Shown here piece by piece: positions 27,299 to 36,205 of a stretch of DNA of 43,909 nt (position 1 is the stretch's first letter; each line of letters begins with the position of its first letter). This DNA comes from an uncultured Spirochaetaceae bacterium. Its GTDB lineage: Bacteria; Spirochaetota; Spirochaetia; Treponematales; Treponemataceae. The position numbers were made by a program, and so were the translations under genes. Where the stretch lies: positions 1 through 43,909 of the forward strand of contig CACXCG010000027.1 of NCBI GenBank assembly GCA_902766125.1. The letters run 5' to 3'. The notes below the pieces were generated by a model. The model ran no database searches. It was not told the origin of the DNA and saw nothing but the letters and a program-made list of their open reading frames with translations.

Positions 27299-28741
27299 TT
27301 ATTCCTCTTCAAATACAAGCTCAACACCGCACTTAGGACAGCGCTTCATGTCAAGCGTAATCTTTTCGCCACATTCAGGGCAGAAGTATTCCTCTTCTTC
27401 TTCAACGCTACTGTCAGCACTTTCTTCTTCGAACTGCACTGACTCATTGATAATCTTTTCGATTGCATCAATATCAGCCTGTGTAATTCCTTCGATTGCA
27501 GCAGCACGACCGTCATTTACAGCTTCTACAAACTGTTCAATATCATCAAGACCTGCAGCCTTAAGCAGTTCTGCAACGCGCGGGTCCACACCAGGAAGCT
27601 GAGAAACGCTGCTGACTTCTTCGTAAGATTCTTCTGAAGGAGTCTGATCGTTAAACAGAGTTTCTGCTGCCTTGCGTGAATCAACTTCTGTCAGATCCAT
27701 ATCTGCAGCCTGTTCTTCTGTCTTAACATCAATTGCCCAGTCACACAGTTTATTTGCAAGGCGGACATTCTGTCCCTGCTTACCGATAGCAAGAGAGAAC
27801 TGACTGTCAGCTACAATTGCAAGTGCTTCTTTTTTATCGCGGTCAAGAATAACAACACGCTTTACTTCTGCAGGTGAAAGTGCATTTTTGATAAATTCGT
27901 GCGGATCTTCGTCGTAACGCAGAACATCAATCTTTTCACCTTCCAGTTCACGGATAACAGCCTGAATACGGACACCCTTAAGTCCAACACAGGCTCCAAC
28001 CGGATCTACATCAATCTTGTTTGAGTAAACGGCAATCTTTGTGCGGTAACCTGCTTCACGGACAACTTTGTGGATACCTACAATATGCTGCTCACCAATT
28101 TCGGGAACTTCTGTTTCAACCAGACGTTCTACCAGACGGGGATCAGTACGGCTTAATACCAGCTGAATGCCAGTATTTGTACGCTTGATATCGTAGATGA
28201 GCGCTTTAATGCGGTCATTCTTTTCGTAAGTTTCGCGAGGACTCTGGAACTTAGCAGGAAGCACACCTTCAACCTTACCCAGGTTAACATAAATGCTGCC
28301 ATTGTATTCACGCTGATAATAACCAACGATTGCTTCGGTTCCAATCTTGTCCTTGTACTCATTGTACAGATTGTCTTTAAAGCTTTCATTAAGTGCCTGA
28401 TGTGCAGTCTGCTTACCGGTAGTAACCGCAGAGCGTGCAAAGTCTCTGGGATCAACCAGAATGTCAATCTCGTCACCCTCTTCTGCTTCAGAACTTAACT
28501 TAAGTGCTTCTTCAAGTTCTATCTCCTGCGAAGGATCATACACACCGTCAACAACCACTTTGCGCGAATAGACAGACACGTCGGTCATGTCATCGTTGAA
28601 AGTTACGATACAGTTGTCGGCAGTTCCGTACGTCCGTTTGTACGCAGCCTTAATCATGTTTTCAATCGTCTGCCTGATTGAATCCTCGCTGATTCCTTTT
28701 TCTGCGGAAAGTGCGCGGATTGCGTCTGCCATTTCTGACAT
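27299..28741 (-). CDS. nusA: Transcription termination/antitermination factor NusA with C-terminal zinc ribbon
   Basis: The 480-residue protein has the NusA order: N-terminal RNAP-binding domain (1-125), S1 domain (about 130-200, GYYQREYNGSIYVNLGKVEG) and two KH domains (about 210-345, VGACVGLKGVRIQAVIREL and AIGKQGQNVRLANKLCDW). Residues 375-435 hold a helix-hairpin-helix unit (LPGVDPRVAELLKAAGL). The tail (454-471) is CPECG...CPKCG, a four-Cys zinc ribbon not found in E. coli or Bacillus NusA. NusA controls pausing, termination and antitermination. GGGGG precedes ATG 28741. It sits in the classic rimP-nusA-infB order. Confidence 0.95.
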   Translation of the reverse strand: MSEMADAIRALSAEKGISEDSIRQTIENMIKAAYKRTYGTADNCIVTFNDDMTDVSVYSRKVVVDGVYDPSQEIELEEALKLSSEAEEGDEIDILVDPRDFARSAVTTGKQTAHQALNESFKDNLYNEYKDKIGTEAIVGYYQREYNGSIYVNLGKVEGVLPAKFQSPRETYEKNDRIKALIYDIKRTNTGIQLVLSRTDPRLVERLVETEVPEIGEQHIVGIHKVVREAGYRTKIAVYSNKIDVDPVGACVGLKGVRIQAVIRELEGEKIDVLRYDEDPHEFIKNALSPAEVKRVVILDRDKKEALAIVADSQFSLAIGKQGQNVRLANKLCDWAIDVKTEEQAADMDLTEVDSRKAAETLFNDQTPSEESYEEVSSVSQLPGVDPRVAELLKAAGLDDIEQFVEAVNDGRAAAIEGITQADIDAIEKIINESVQFEEESADSSVEEEEEYFCPECGEKITLDMKRCPKCGVELVFEEE

Positions 28742-28753
28742 ATCAAGCCCCCT

Positions 28754-29221
28754 TTATATGTTTAATAATTTTGCTTTAGCTATGTTCTCAAAGGTAACGG
28801 AAAACCGATCCCCCTGCTCCGGCACAAGAGTTACCTGAGTACTGTCACAGTCAGCAATAACACCGCTCTGCCAGTCGCCCAGTTCCTTATTCCACACACG
28901 AACCCGTCTTCCTGCAAGGAGTTTGAATTCATATGCATCTTTAAGTTTTCGCTCTAGTCCGGGAGAACTTACTTCCATGGAAAGGTCATCTTCTGTTTTG
29001 TTAAGAAGAGACAGCAGTTTGGGTTGCAGCGCATGATGAACTTTTGAACAGTCGGCAACGCTGATATCTTTTGATGCATCAGATGAAGCAATAACCACTG
29101 CCACGTGAACCATTCCGTGCTGCGGAACAACCTGTAACTCTAAAAGAACAAAACCTTCTTCTGTTACCGCTTGAGCACACTCAGAAAAATATGGAATGTC
29201 ATCTGGCCTGGTATATTCCAC
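28754..29221 (-). CDS. rimP: Ribosome maturation factor RimP
   Basis: The 155-residue protein is RimP, needed for 30S maturation. It has the alpha/beta N-terminal domain (FVLLELQVVPQHGMVHVAVVI; CSKVHHAL) and the C-terminal SH3-like domain. The linking motif DLSMEVSSPGLERKLKD is the family LEVSSPGLDRPL signature. The start is GTG 29221, with AGGGG nine bases upstream. It is the first gene of the nusA cluster. The Shine-Dalgarno lies immediately after the T-tract of a leader hairpin, so expression is probably controlled by attenuation. Confidence 0.93.
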   Translation of the reverse strand: MEYTRPDDIPYFSECAQAVTEEGFVLLELQVVPQHGMVHVAVVIASSDASKDISVADCSKVHHALQPKLLSLLNKTEDDLSMEVSSPGLERKLKDAYEFKLLAGRRVRVWNKELGDWQSGVIADCDSTQVTLVPEQGDRFSVTFENIAKAKLLNI

Positions 29222-29237
29222 GCTTTACAACCCCTAT

Positions 29238-29265
29238 AAAAAATGGAGCCTTGTGCGGGCTCCAT
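29238..29265 (-). terminator. Leader attenuator before rimP-nusA
   Basis: ATGGAGCC and GGCTCCAT form a perfect eight-base-pair stem with a seven-base loop, followed on the minus strand by six Ts. It lies about 20 bases after the predicted transcription start and just before the rimP ribosome-binding site. It should act as a terminator that must be read through for the operon to be expressed. Confidence 0.75.
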
Positions 29266-29291
29266 CTTAAATTGCATTAAAATGTATGGTC

Positions 29292-29320
29292 ACTATACAA
29301 AAAATGCAAAAAAGAGTCAA
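29292..29320 (-). promoter_or_regulatory. Promoter of the rimP-nusA-infB-rbfA-truB/ribF-rpsO-pnp operon
   Basis: TTGACT (29315-29320), an exact 17-base spacer and TATAGT (29292-29297) make a near-consensus sigma-70 promoter. Start of transcription is expected near 29285, giving a 64-base leader that contains the attenuator. Confidence 0.8.
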
Positions 29321-29480
29321 GTAGGTTGGAAGAGAACTTCGAGTGTATAAGGGAAAGCATAGGAAACCACTCTCGCGCCAGAACCAAGAAATTACATCCT
29401 GCAATTTCCTGGTTGTTAGCTTTAACAAGCAAACGCTAAGGTATCAATGCTAAGAGACAGAACGCCCTCCATAGCTCTAT
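29308..29480 (-). ncRNA. Candidate structured small RNA
   Basis: This stretch without an ORF lies between the phosphatase gene and the rimP promoter. A TATAAT at 29485-29490 could start a minus-strand RNA near 29478, though the matching -35 is poor. Inside, a 12-base-pair hairpin (AACCAGGAAATT with AATTTCTTGGTT, 29382-29414) tops a longer fold. AGCAT/ATGCT pairing (29447-29451 with 29356-29360) and a weak closing stem near GGAGGG/CTCTTCC could close it. A six-T run follows near 29306. The long rod with internal bulges recalls 6S RNA, but no diagnostic sequence is recognised. It could instead be an unexpressed 3' region. Confidence 0.35.
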
Positions 29481-29484
29481 TTTA

Positions 29485-29490
29485 ATTATA
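29485..29490 (-). promoter_or_regulatory. Isolated -10 box for the candidate small RNA
   Basis: TATAAT is a perfect -10 sequence preceding the structured region. No -35 close to consensus is found at 16-19 bases, so the promoter is tentative. Confidence 0.3.
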
Positions 29491-29523
29491 CTCTAACCTT
29501 TCTTTCACATATTGTTCTTTGCA

Positions 29524-31134
29524 TTAGTTCAAAATAAAGGAAAGCATGGTGATGTCGTCGAACTGTTCGGCATTGTTTACGAAGCGGTCAATGTGCGTGC
29601 GGACGGCGGTAACAGTCTGCGGTGCGTCCTGAGTCTGTGTTCCGTCAAGAGAAGAAAGCAGGCGTTCATCTCCAAACAGTTTTTCTTCTGCATCAGTCGC
29701 TTCGGTAACGCCATCGGTATACACTAAAAGCCGGTCGCCTTTTGAAAGCGTAACTTCGTGTTCGGTAAACGGTGACTGTTCAAAAATGCCAAGCACACAG
29801 TCTGCCTTTGTTTTTAAAAACGAAAACTGTCCGTCGTGATACAAAACCGGAGCCGGATGACCTGCATTTACAAAGCGCATATTTCCCGTGCTGAGCGTTA
29901 CCACTGCAAGCCAGCAGGTTACAAACAGATTTGATTCATTTCCCGAGCACAGCTGAATGTTTGTCTTTTCAAAAATCTGTGACGGAGAAAGTCCCTGTGT
30001 TGCATACGAAGCAATGAGTGTCTTTGCAATAACCATAAACAGGGCAGCAGGAACTCCCTTACCGGATACATCTCCAACAACAAGCATCAAGTGGTCATCA
30101 TCCAAAAGAATGTAATCATACAAATCACCGCCGACTTCTTTTGCAGGACTCATGCTTGCAAACAGATCAAAATCATGGCGTTCTGGAAATGGCGGATAGT
30201 CTGTAGGAAGCAGTTCAAGCTGAATGCGGGATGCAACATTAAGCTCTGTTTCCATGCGTTGTTTTTCTGTACTTACTTTGAACAACTCGCGAACATTACG
30301 AATAATGTCTTCTTCCATCTGAATAACAGACTGAGAAAGGTCTCCGATTTCGTCTTTATTTTTTATGCGTTTAACAGCTTCATCGGGTTCTCCACCAGAA
30401 GAAGCAAATCGTTTTGTTTCTTGTGTTAACAGTCTAAGCGGATGCACAAACTGTCTGTCAAAGAAAACGGTAAAGAGGGCAAAAAAGGAAACAACAGAAA
30501 TAATTGAAATAAGCAGCACAACATTAAGGAAAGAGCGCTGAGCGTCAACAAATTCCTGTATTGACTTTTGTGCACCCACTACCGCAATAATGTTTCCTGC
30601 AGAATCATACACCGGAAGCATTGCCGTAATATGTGAACCGCTGCGTGTCTTGTAAGTATGCCGGATAACAGCCTCTCCGTTTTCAAAGACACGTTTTGCA
30701 GACTCGTTGTATTCGGGCTCTTCATATATTTCACTGTACCCCAGCGGAAACGAAGTCCACTTTCCCCCTTTCATAACCGGGTTAAAGACATACGTAATAT
30801 GCGTGTAATCAGGAGCCTCAACACAGGAAACATACAGCATGTTCAGTTCAAACTTGTCTACAAAATCCTGCAGAATGCGGGAAGCAGTTGCATAGGCTTC
30901 ATCAGTTTCATGAGTGGTAAGATACTGCTCAAAACTATCAGCTGGAAGACATTCGCGGGCAGCAAGCGCAATTGACTGAATGGTTGCATCGTAGCGTTCG
31001 CGGAAACGGTGGGTAAACGACCAGTAACTTGCAAACATCGTAACTGAACCAAGCACAAGACCGGTCAGAACAATGAGCAGAACAACTTTCTTTGTGATGG
31101 CAGAAATTCTCCTGCCTGTTTTAAACAGTGCCAC
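29524..31134 (-). CDS. Membrane sensor PP2C/SpoIIE-type serine phosphatase (RsbU-like)
   Basis: The 536-residue protein has TM1 (about 16-37), an extracytoplasmic sensor region of Cache-like size (38-200), TM2 (about 203-228), a HAMP domain (about 229-285) and a PP2C/SpoIIE phosphatase domain (300-536). Metal-binding and core motifs are EVGGDLYDY, VVGDVSGKGVPAALFM, AGHPAPVLY, LVYTDGVTEA and FDDITMLSF. Such proteins dephosphorylate a STAS anti-anti-sigma factor in response to an external signal; the STAS gene lies six bases upstream on the same strand. The start is GTG 31134 with no clear Shine-Dalgarno, suggesting coupling to the STAS gene. No anti-sigma kinase gene is visible nearby. Confidence 0.88.
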   Translation of the reverse strand: MALFKTGRRISAITKKVVLLIVLTGLVLGSVTMFASYWSFTHRFRERYDATIQSIALAARECLPADSFEQYLTTHETDEAYATASRILQDFVDKFELNMLYVSCVEAPDYTHITYVFNPVMKGGKWTSFPLGYSEIYEEPEYNESAKRVFENGEAVIRHTYKTRSGSHITAMLPVYDSAGNIIAVVGAQKSIQEFVDAQRSFLNVVLLISIISVVSFFALFTVFFDRQFVHPLRLLTQETKRFASSGGEPDEAVKRIKNKDEIGDLSQSVIQMEEDIIRNVRELFKVSTEKQRMETELNVASRIQLELLPTDYPPFPERHDFDLFASMSPAKEVGGDLYDYILLDDDHLMLVVGDVSGKGVPAALFMVIAKTLIASYATQGLSPSQIFEKTNIQLCSGNESNLFVTCWLAVVTLSTGNMRFVNAGHPAPVLYHDGQFSFLKTKADCVLGIFEQSPFTEHEVTLSKGDRLLVYTDGVTEATDAEEKLFGDERLLSSLDGTQTQDAPQTVTAVRTHIDRFVNNAEQFDDITMLSFILN

Positions 31135-31140
31135 GGCTGC

Positions 31141-31434
31141 TTATCTGATAGTAAGGATTCCGTTAAATCCGGTAACTTCAAACACGTCACGAACCATTTC
31201 GTTTACATTCTGAACGACCAGTCCGCCCTTTGAAACAAACTGCTTGTGTGCTGCAATAACCACACGAAGTCCAGCAGAAGAAATATAGTCAAGGTTTGCA
31301 AAATCAAACACAAGTGACTGAGCATCAGAGGCTGCCTGTACTGCTTTTTCCAGTTCCGGAGCGGTCAGTGTATCAAGACGGCCAGACAAAAGCAGCGTAA
31401 CTGCACTGCCATTCTGTTCTTTGGTTATAGTCAT
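31141..31434 (-). CDS. STAS-domain anti-sigma factor antagonist
   Basis: The 97-residue single-domain STAS protein resembles SpoIIAA/RsbV. The phosphorylatable Ser lies in the usual segment (DFANLDYISSAGLRVVIAAHK region, around residues 50-56). Partner-switching proteins of this type bind an anti-sigma kinase when unphosphorylated. AAGGAGGAATTT precedes the ATG. It is followed directly by the phosphatase gene and preceded by oppF with a 30-base gap, so it may be expressed from the opp operon as well. The target of the switch is unknown. Confidence 0.9.
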   Translation of the reverse strand: MTITKEQNGSAVTLLLSGRLDTLTAPELEKAVQAASDAQSLVFDFANLDYISSAGLRVVIAAHKQFVSKGGLVVQNVNEMVRDVFEVTGFNGILTIR

Positions 31435-31464
31435 AAATTCCTCCTTACCTTTTGTGTTTGTATA

Positions 31465-32460
31465 TCAGTCGTACAGATGGCACTTAACAAAGTGTCCGTT
31501 ACCCATATCCTTTACAGCCGGTTCTACTTCCTTACACTTCTGCATGCATCTGTTGCAGCGGGTATGGAATTTGCAGCCCTTAGGCGGATTTGCAGGAGAC
31601 GGAATATCACCCTGCAGAATAATGCGCTCGCGTTTTACATCGGGATCCGGCATAGGAATTGCACTGAACAGAGCCTGAGTATACGGATGCAGCGGATTGT
31701 CAAAGATGTCGTTGGTAACACCGGTTTCTACCAGTCCGCCCAGATACATAACGCCAACCGTATCAGAAATATGTTCAACAACGGAAAGGTCATGCGAAAT
31801 GAACAGATAGGTAAGCTTTCGTTTTTCCTGCAGTTCCCACAAGAGGTTTATGATCTGTGCCTGAATGGAAACATCAAGTGCAGATACCGGTTCATCACAC
31901 ACAATAAATTCAGGGTTCAGGGCAAGCGCACGTGCAATACAGATACGCTGTCTCTGTCCGCCAGAAAATTCGTGGGGATAGCGGTCTTTGTAGTATTCCA
32001 TAAGTCCGCAGTCAGACATAATCTTTGAAAGATAGTCGTTATATTCTTCGGGACTTACAATACCGTGTTCGCGGACTGCTTCTCCAATAATTTCTCCAAC
32101 CGGCATACGGGGTGAAAGTGATGAATACGGGTCCTGGAAAATAATCTGCATCTTTGTACGCAGTTCTCGCAGTTCTTTTTTACCGGCAGCATAGACATCC
32201 TTACCGTTAAAAAGAACATCACCAGAAGTCTTTCCAATAAGGCGAAGAATGGAACGTCCTGTTGTAGACTTACCGCAGCCTGATTCGCCAACCAGGCCCA
32301 TTGTTGTTCCGCGTTTAATGTTGAACGAAACATCATCAACAGCTTTTACATAACTGGTAACGCCGCCGAAAAAACCGCCTTTGATGGGAAAATATTTTTT
32401 TAAGTGCGAAACTTCAAGAATGTTGTCGCGTTTGTCTAAGTCAGTGATGTACGTGCTCAT
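31465..32460 (-). CDS. oppF: Oligopeptide ABC transporter ATP-binding protein OppF
   Basis: The 331-residue ATPase has Walker [15 protein letters not shown], signature [15 protein letters not shown], Walker [15 protein letters not shown] and the Oligo_HPY tail ([15 protein letters not shown]). The tail contains a Cys cluster ([14 protein letters not shown]) typical of Opp/Dpp ATPases. It powers uptake with OppD. The start overlaps the oppD stop by four bases (ATGA). It is the last transporter gene of the operon, followed by the STAS gene. Confidence 0.95.
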   Translation of the reverse strand: MSTYITDLDKRDNILEVSHLKKYFPIKGGFFGGVTSYVKAVDDVSFNIKRGTTMGLVGESGCGKSTTGRSILRLIGKTSGDVLFNGKDVYAAGKKELRELRTKMQIIFQDPYSSLSPRMPVGEIIGEAVREHGIVSPEEYNDYLSKIMSDCGLMEYYKDRYPHEFSGGQRQRICIARALALNPEFIVCDEPVSALDVSIQAQIINLLWELQEKRKLTYLFISHDLSVVEHISDTVGVMYLGGLVETGVTNDIFDNPLHPYTQALFSAIPMPDPDVKRERIILQGDIPSPANPPKGCKFHTRCNRCMQKCKEVEPAVKDMGNGHFVKCHLYD

Positions 32461-33614
32461 TGTGCACCTCCTTCCTGCGCATTGCCTTCGCAGCGGTAAC
32501 AGCTTACCACATGAGTAGGAGAAACATGATACTCATGCGGATAGTCTCCCTCGCAGCCTTTTACGCACATTTCGCAGCGGTCACGGAAATAGCAGTAGTC
32601 AGGCATCTCTATAGGGTTAGGAACATTACCCGGAATACTGTACAGCTGAGACACATGCTTTCCGACAACCGGCTTAGAATTCATAAGACCGATTGTATAC
32701 GGATGGCGCGGATCCTTAAAGATTTCCTGAACCGTACCCTTTTCTACTACGCGGCCGGCATACATAACCACAACATAGTCTGCCATTTCTGCAACAACAC
32801 CAAGGTCGTGCGTAATAAGCATGATTGAACTGTTGATTTTATCCTTAAGGTTACGCAGCAGGTCAAGAATCTGAGCCTGAATGGTAACGTCAAGTGCAGT
32901 CGTAGGTTCGTCTGCAATGATAAGGCGCGGATTACAGGCAAGAGCCATTGCAATCATAACACGCTGACGCATACCGCCGGACAGTTCGTGCGGATACATG
33001 CGGTACACACCTTCTTTGTTTGCAATACCTACTTTTTCAAACATTTCAAGTGTACGCTGTTTTACGTCTTCTTTGCTCATATCGGGATTATGCAGGATAA
33101 TAACTTCATCTACCTGCTCACCGATTCGAAGAACCGGGTTAAGCGAAGTCATAGGCTCCTGGAAAATCATTGACATATAGCTTCCGCGCAAAGTCTGCAT
33201 GACACTGGTCGGAGTGTTAACAACATTGTATGCAACATCGCCGGTGTTAAAGCGGATTTCGCCTTCAACAGTCTGACCGGTAGGACGCTGCACTAACTGC
33301 ATCAAAGAAAGACTGGTAACCGATTTACCGCAGCCGGATTCACCTACAATGCCGACTGTTTTTCCCTGAGGTACGTTGAACGAAACACCGTCAACCGATT
33401 TTACCGTTCCTATGTCCGTAAAGAAATAGGTGTGCACGTTGTCAAATTCAACACAGTTTGCACTGTCTTTCATCTGCGTAACATATTCACTTTCGGGAAT
33501 GAATTTACGGTTACGTCGTTTTTCTATCTCTGAAGTAATTTTTCTGTTTTCTTTTGAGATTCTGCGCGATTCTTTTGCGGAGATGTAATTATCGTTTTTC
33601 TTAAACAAAGCCAT
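32457..33614 (-). CDS. oppD: Oligopeptide ABC transporter ATP-binding protein OppD
   Basis: The 385-residue ATPase has Walker [15 protein letters not shown], signature LSGGMRQRVMIAMAL, Walker B LIIADEPTTALDVT and an Oligo_HPY tail (DPRHPYTIGLMNSKP) with the cluster CYFRDRCEMCVKGC. Before the usual start of the ABC domain there is a basic N-terminal extension of about 55 residues (ISAKESRRISKENRK). AGGGTACAG precedes the ATG. It partners OppF at the OppBC membrane pair. The extension might contact membrane or ribosome, but this is speculation. Confidence 0.95.
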   Translation of the reverse strand: MALFKKNDNYISAKESRRISKENRKITSEIEKRRNRKFIPESEYVTQMKDSANCVEFDNVHTYFFTDIGTVKSVDGVSFNVPQGKTVGIVGESGCGKSVTSLSLMQLVQRPTGQTVEGEIRFNTGDVAYNVVNTPTSVMQTLRGSYMSMIFQEPMTSLNPVLRIGEQVDEVIILHNPDMSKEDVKQRTLEMFEKVGIANKEGVYRMYPHELSGGMRQRVMIAMALACNPRLIIADEPTTALDVTIQAQILDLLRNLKDKINSSIMLITHDLGVVAEMADYVVVMYAGRVVEKGTVQEIFKDPRHPYTIGLMNSKPVVGKHVSQLYSIPGNVPNPIEMPDYCYFRDRCEMCVKGCEGDYPHEYHVSPTHVVSCYRCEGNAQEGGAQ

Positions 33615-33623
33615 GACTGTACC

Positions 33624-35177
33624 CTACCGTTTCATTTTTGGATCAAAGGCATCACGAAGTCCGTCGCCCACAAAGTTGAATGCCAGAACCGTAAGCAGAA
33701 TAAAGAATCCTGCGGGAACCCACACGAACGGATAGTTTGCCATAATGTATGGATCGGTTACTGCGTTAATGATACTGCCCCAGCTTGCTGACGGGAACTT
33801 GATACCCAGACCAAGGAAGCTGAGTGTTGATTCAGCAAGAATAACATTACCGATATCCATACTTGCATACACGACAAGCTGCGGTATGACGTTAGGAATA
33901 AGATGCTTAAACACACGACGGCGAATGCTTATACCGGTTGCTTCTGCTGCCGTCATAAACTCCTGTTCGCGGAACGAAAGAATCTGACCACGAACAATAC
34001 GTGCAATACCAACCCAGCCCAGTAAGCCGAATACACAGCACAGCGCTGCCATACGCACCGTAGAACTTGCCTTCATGTGATCCATGATAGAACCAAGAAT
34101 CAAATACAGGGGTAAAGACGGAATACAGTAGATGACATCAACAACACGCATCAGTACAGTGTCAACCCAACCGCCAAAGTAACCGGAGAAACCGCCGACT
34201 ATAACGCCGATAAACAGCTCAATCAGAACAACAATAAATCCGATTACCAGAGAAATGCGTCCGCCAAACATCAGGCGTGCAAGCAGGTCCATTCCGTTTG
34301 CATCTGTTCCGACCGGATGTTTCTTTGAAGGAGATGCGTACGTATCCATAACGCGGGTTTCCTGATAGCGCTGGATTGTATACTGACCGTCTTTATTTGA
34401 AATAAGATAGGTTTCTTTTTCTTCCTCTGCATTGGTGTATTCAAACGACTCTGCATTGTCCGAAATGGCACGGGCAGCTTCTTCCTTAAAGTCGGGAGTT
34501 ATAAAGATACCGCTTACGACACAGTTAATCTTGAGGTTAGAAATATAGGCAACATCTTTTTTTGCTGCATCCTGAACCATTGCGGCATTAAGCGCAGAGA
34601 TTGCAACAGAGTATGTGTTTCCGTCTGCAGTAAATGATTTTTTATTCTGAGCAAGTGCAAGCAGTGCATTTTTCATAAATGCATACGAGAACGTTACGTC
34701 TTCTGAATATGCAGAAAATGAATAGCGGCAGAAAAAGCCCAGTTCAGTTTTAGAACCGCCGGAAACAGAACTGACTACATACATTTCTGAGTTGGGAGCA
34801 TCAAGCACAATTTTTGTTCCGTCGCGGCATTCAAATTCAGTCTGTTTTTTCGAACCGGAAGTTGCACGCAGGAATTTTGCATGAAGGTCGCTGGGACTTA
34901 CTGCATCAGGTTTTGCAATATATTCAAAATCACTGATATAGGTTCCGCCGGCAAAATCTTTTTTGAGCACGTCGGTAGTATAAAAGATATCAGTCTGCGA
35001 ATACGGAATAACAACTCCGCCTACAAACGCAAACAGGAACATCACCAGAATAATTACCAGGCCAACAATGGCAAGTTTATTTCTGAAAAAACGTTTTGCA
35101 ACAAGCATGCCGGGTGACATAACTTTCACACGGGTTGCATCGTCAAGTTTTTTTTCTTCACTTATTTGTTCAGACAT
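33624..35177 (-). CDS. oppC: Oligopeptide ABC transporter permease OppC with large extracytoplasmic insertion
   Basis: The 517-residue protein is much longer than usual OppC/DppC (about 300). TM1 is at 33-57 (LAIVGLVIILVMFLFAFVGG). Then about 220 residues (62-285) of soluble sequence precede the usual HxxGTDxxG segment (HPVGTDANGMD, 287-297). The five remaining TM segments and the coupling loop EFMTAAEATGISIRRRV follow normally. Topology puts the insertion on the outer face of the inner membrane, where it could contact the substrate-binding lipoprotein. GTAAGGAA precedes ATG 35177. It lies between oppB and oppD. Confidence 0.93.
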   Translation of the reverse strand: MSEQISEEKKLDDATRVKVMSPGMLVAKRFFRNKLAIVGLVIILVMFLFAFVGGVVIPYSQTDIFYTTDVLKKDFAGGTYISDFEYIAKPDAVSPSDLHAKFLRATSGSKKQTEFECRDGTKIVLDAPNSEMYVVSSVSGGSKTELGFFCRYSFSAYSEDVTFSYAFMKNALLALAQNKKSFTADGNTYSVAISALNAAMVQDAAKKDVAYISNLKINCVVSGIFITPDFKEEAARAISDNAESFEYTNAEEEKETYLISNKDGQYTIQRYQETRVMDTYASPSKKHPVGTDANGMDLLARLMFGGRISLVIGFIVVLIELFIGVIVGGFSGYFGGWVDTVLMRVVDVIYCIPSLPLYLILGSIMDHMKASSTVRMAALCCVFGLLGWVGIARIVRGQILSFREQEFMTAAEATGISIRRRVFKHLIPNVIPQLVVYASMDIGNVILAESTLSFLGLGIKFPSASWGSIINAVTDPYIMANYPFVWVPAGFFILLTVLAFNFVGDGLRDAFDPKMKR

Positions 35178-35192
35178 AGCATTTCCTTACAA

Positions 35193-36179
35193 TCAGTTTA
35201 CACGAACCCGCGGATCTATGACCGCATACAGGATATCAGTGATAAGGTTACCCAGCAGAATAAGCATTGCGCTGAAAACCATATAGAACATGACAAACGG
35301 AATATCACCCTGACGGACTGCAATGTACGAGGTATATCCGATGCCGGGAATCTGGAACAGGGTTTCGGTAATCATTGCTCCGGAGAACAGACCGGGAAGC
35401 GTTCCTCCCAGAAGAGTTACGATAGGGATAAGCGTATTGCGGAATGCATGATGGCGGATAACCTGTTTTTCAGGAACACCCTTAGCACGTGCAGTACGGA
35501 TGTAATCAGAATTAAGCACTTCAAGCATGTTTGCACGGGTAAAGCGCATAAGGCTTCCCACACCGACAATCGTAAGCGTTATGACAGGAAGCACATAGTG
35601 TTTAGCTATATCAAAGAACTGCCCTGTTTTTGAAAGCTGCATGTGTTCGCGGCTTACAATGCCGTACAGATCGAACAGGTTAAGCTTTACCGAAAAAATC
35701 CACTTAAGGATTGTTGCAAAGAAAAAGCTTGGAAGCGATATACCGATCAACGCAAGAACCGTTACCGTGTAGTCCGTACGAGAATACTGTTTGCGTGCAG
35801 CGGCAATTCCCGAAGGAATGGCAATGATAATCTCAAAGATAAATGCAACAAGGCTTAAGGCAAATGAGTACCAGATAACGCTTGAGAATTTTGTGGTAAC
35901 GGGCTGATTGAAATACCAGCTTTCTCCAAAGTCAAGACGGATTGCTTTTGATGCCCAGCGGAAAAATCCCTGGATGATTCCCACATCAAATCCGTAATCC
36001 CGGGTAAACTGGTCGACCCATTCCTGATATGATTTTGAACCAGGACGTGAAGCTAACGTCATGGCCCGCTGCTGAATAAAGCTGGTCGGCATGCAGCGCA
36101 TAATTCCATAGATGATCAATGCCACAAAGAACAGAATCAGAATGGAAATAAGCAAACGTCTCAAAATAAATTTTCTCAT
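35193..36179 (-). CDS. oppB: Oligopeptide ABC transporter permease OppB
   Basis: The 328-residue protein is a normal OppB: TM1 at the N-terminus (RRLLISILILFFVALIIYGI), the FFRWASKAIRLDFGESW segment, and the BPD transmembrane domain with coupling loop SDYIRTARAKGVPEKQVIR. It forms the translocation channel with OppC. AAGGATTAAG precedes the ATG. It is separated from oppA by 87 bases containing a stem-loop, and from oppC by 15 bases. Confidence 0.95.
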   Translation of the reverse strand: MRKFILRRLLISILILFFVALIIYGIMRCMPTSFIQQRAMTLASRPGSKSYQEWVDQFTRDYGFDVGIIQGFFRWASKAIRLDFGESWYFNQPVTTKFSSVIWYSFALSLVAFIFEIIIAIPSGIAAARKQYSRTDYTVTVLALIGISLPSFFFATILKWIFSVKLNLFDLYGIVSREHMQLSKTGQFFDIAKHYVLPVITLTIVGVGSLMRFTRANMLEVLNSDYIRTARAKGVPEKQVIRHHAFRNTLIPIVTLLGGTLPGLFSGAMITETLFQIPGIGYTSYIAVRQGDIPFVMFYMVFSAMLILLGNLITDILYAVIDPRVRVN

Positions 36180-36205
36180 TTGTCTTAATCCTTATAAAAT
36201 AAACC

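Noticed and set aside
29308..29480. SRP 4.5S RNA or tmRNA
   Set aside because: No GGAA-loop SRP core and no tRNA-like ends were found; only a generic structured RNA can be proposed.
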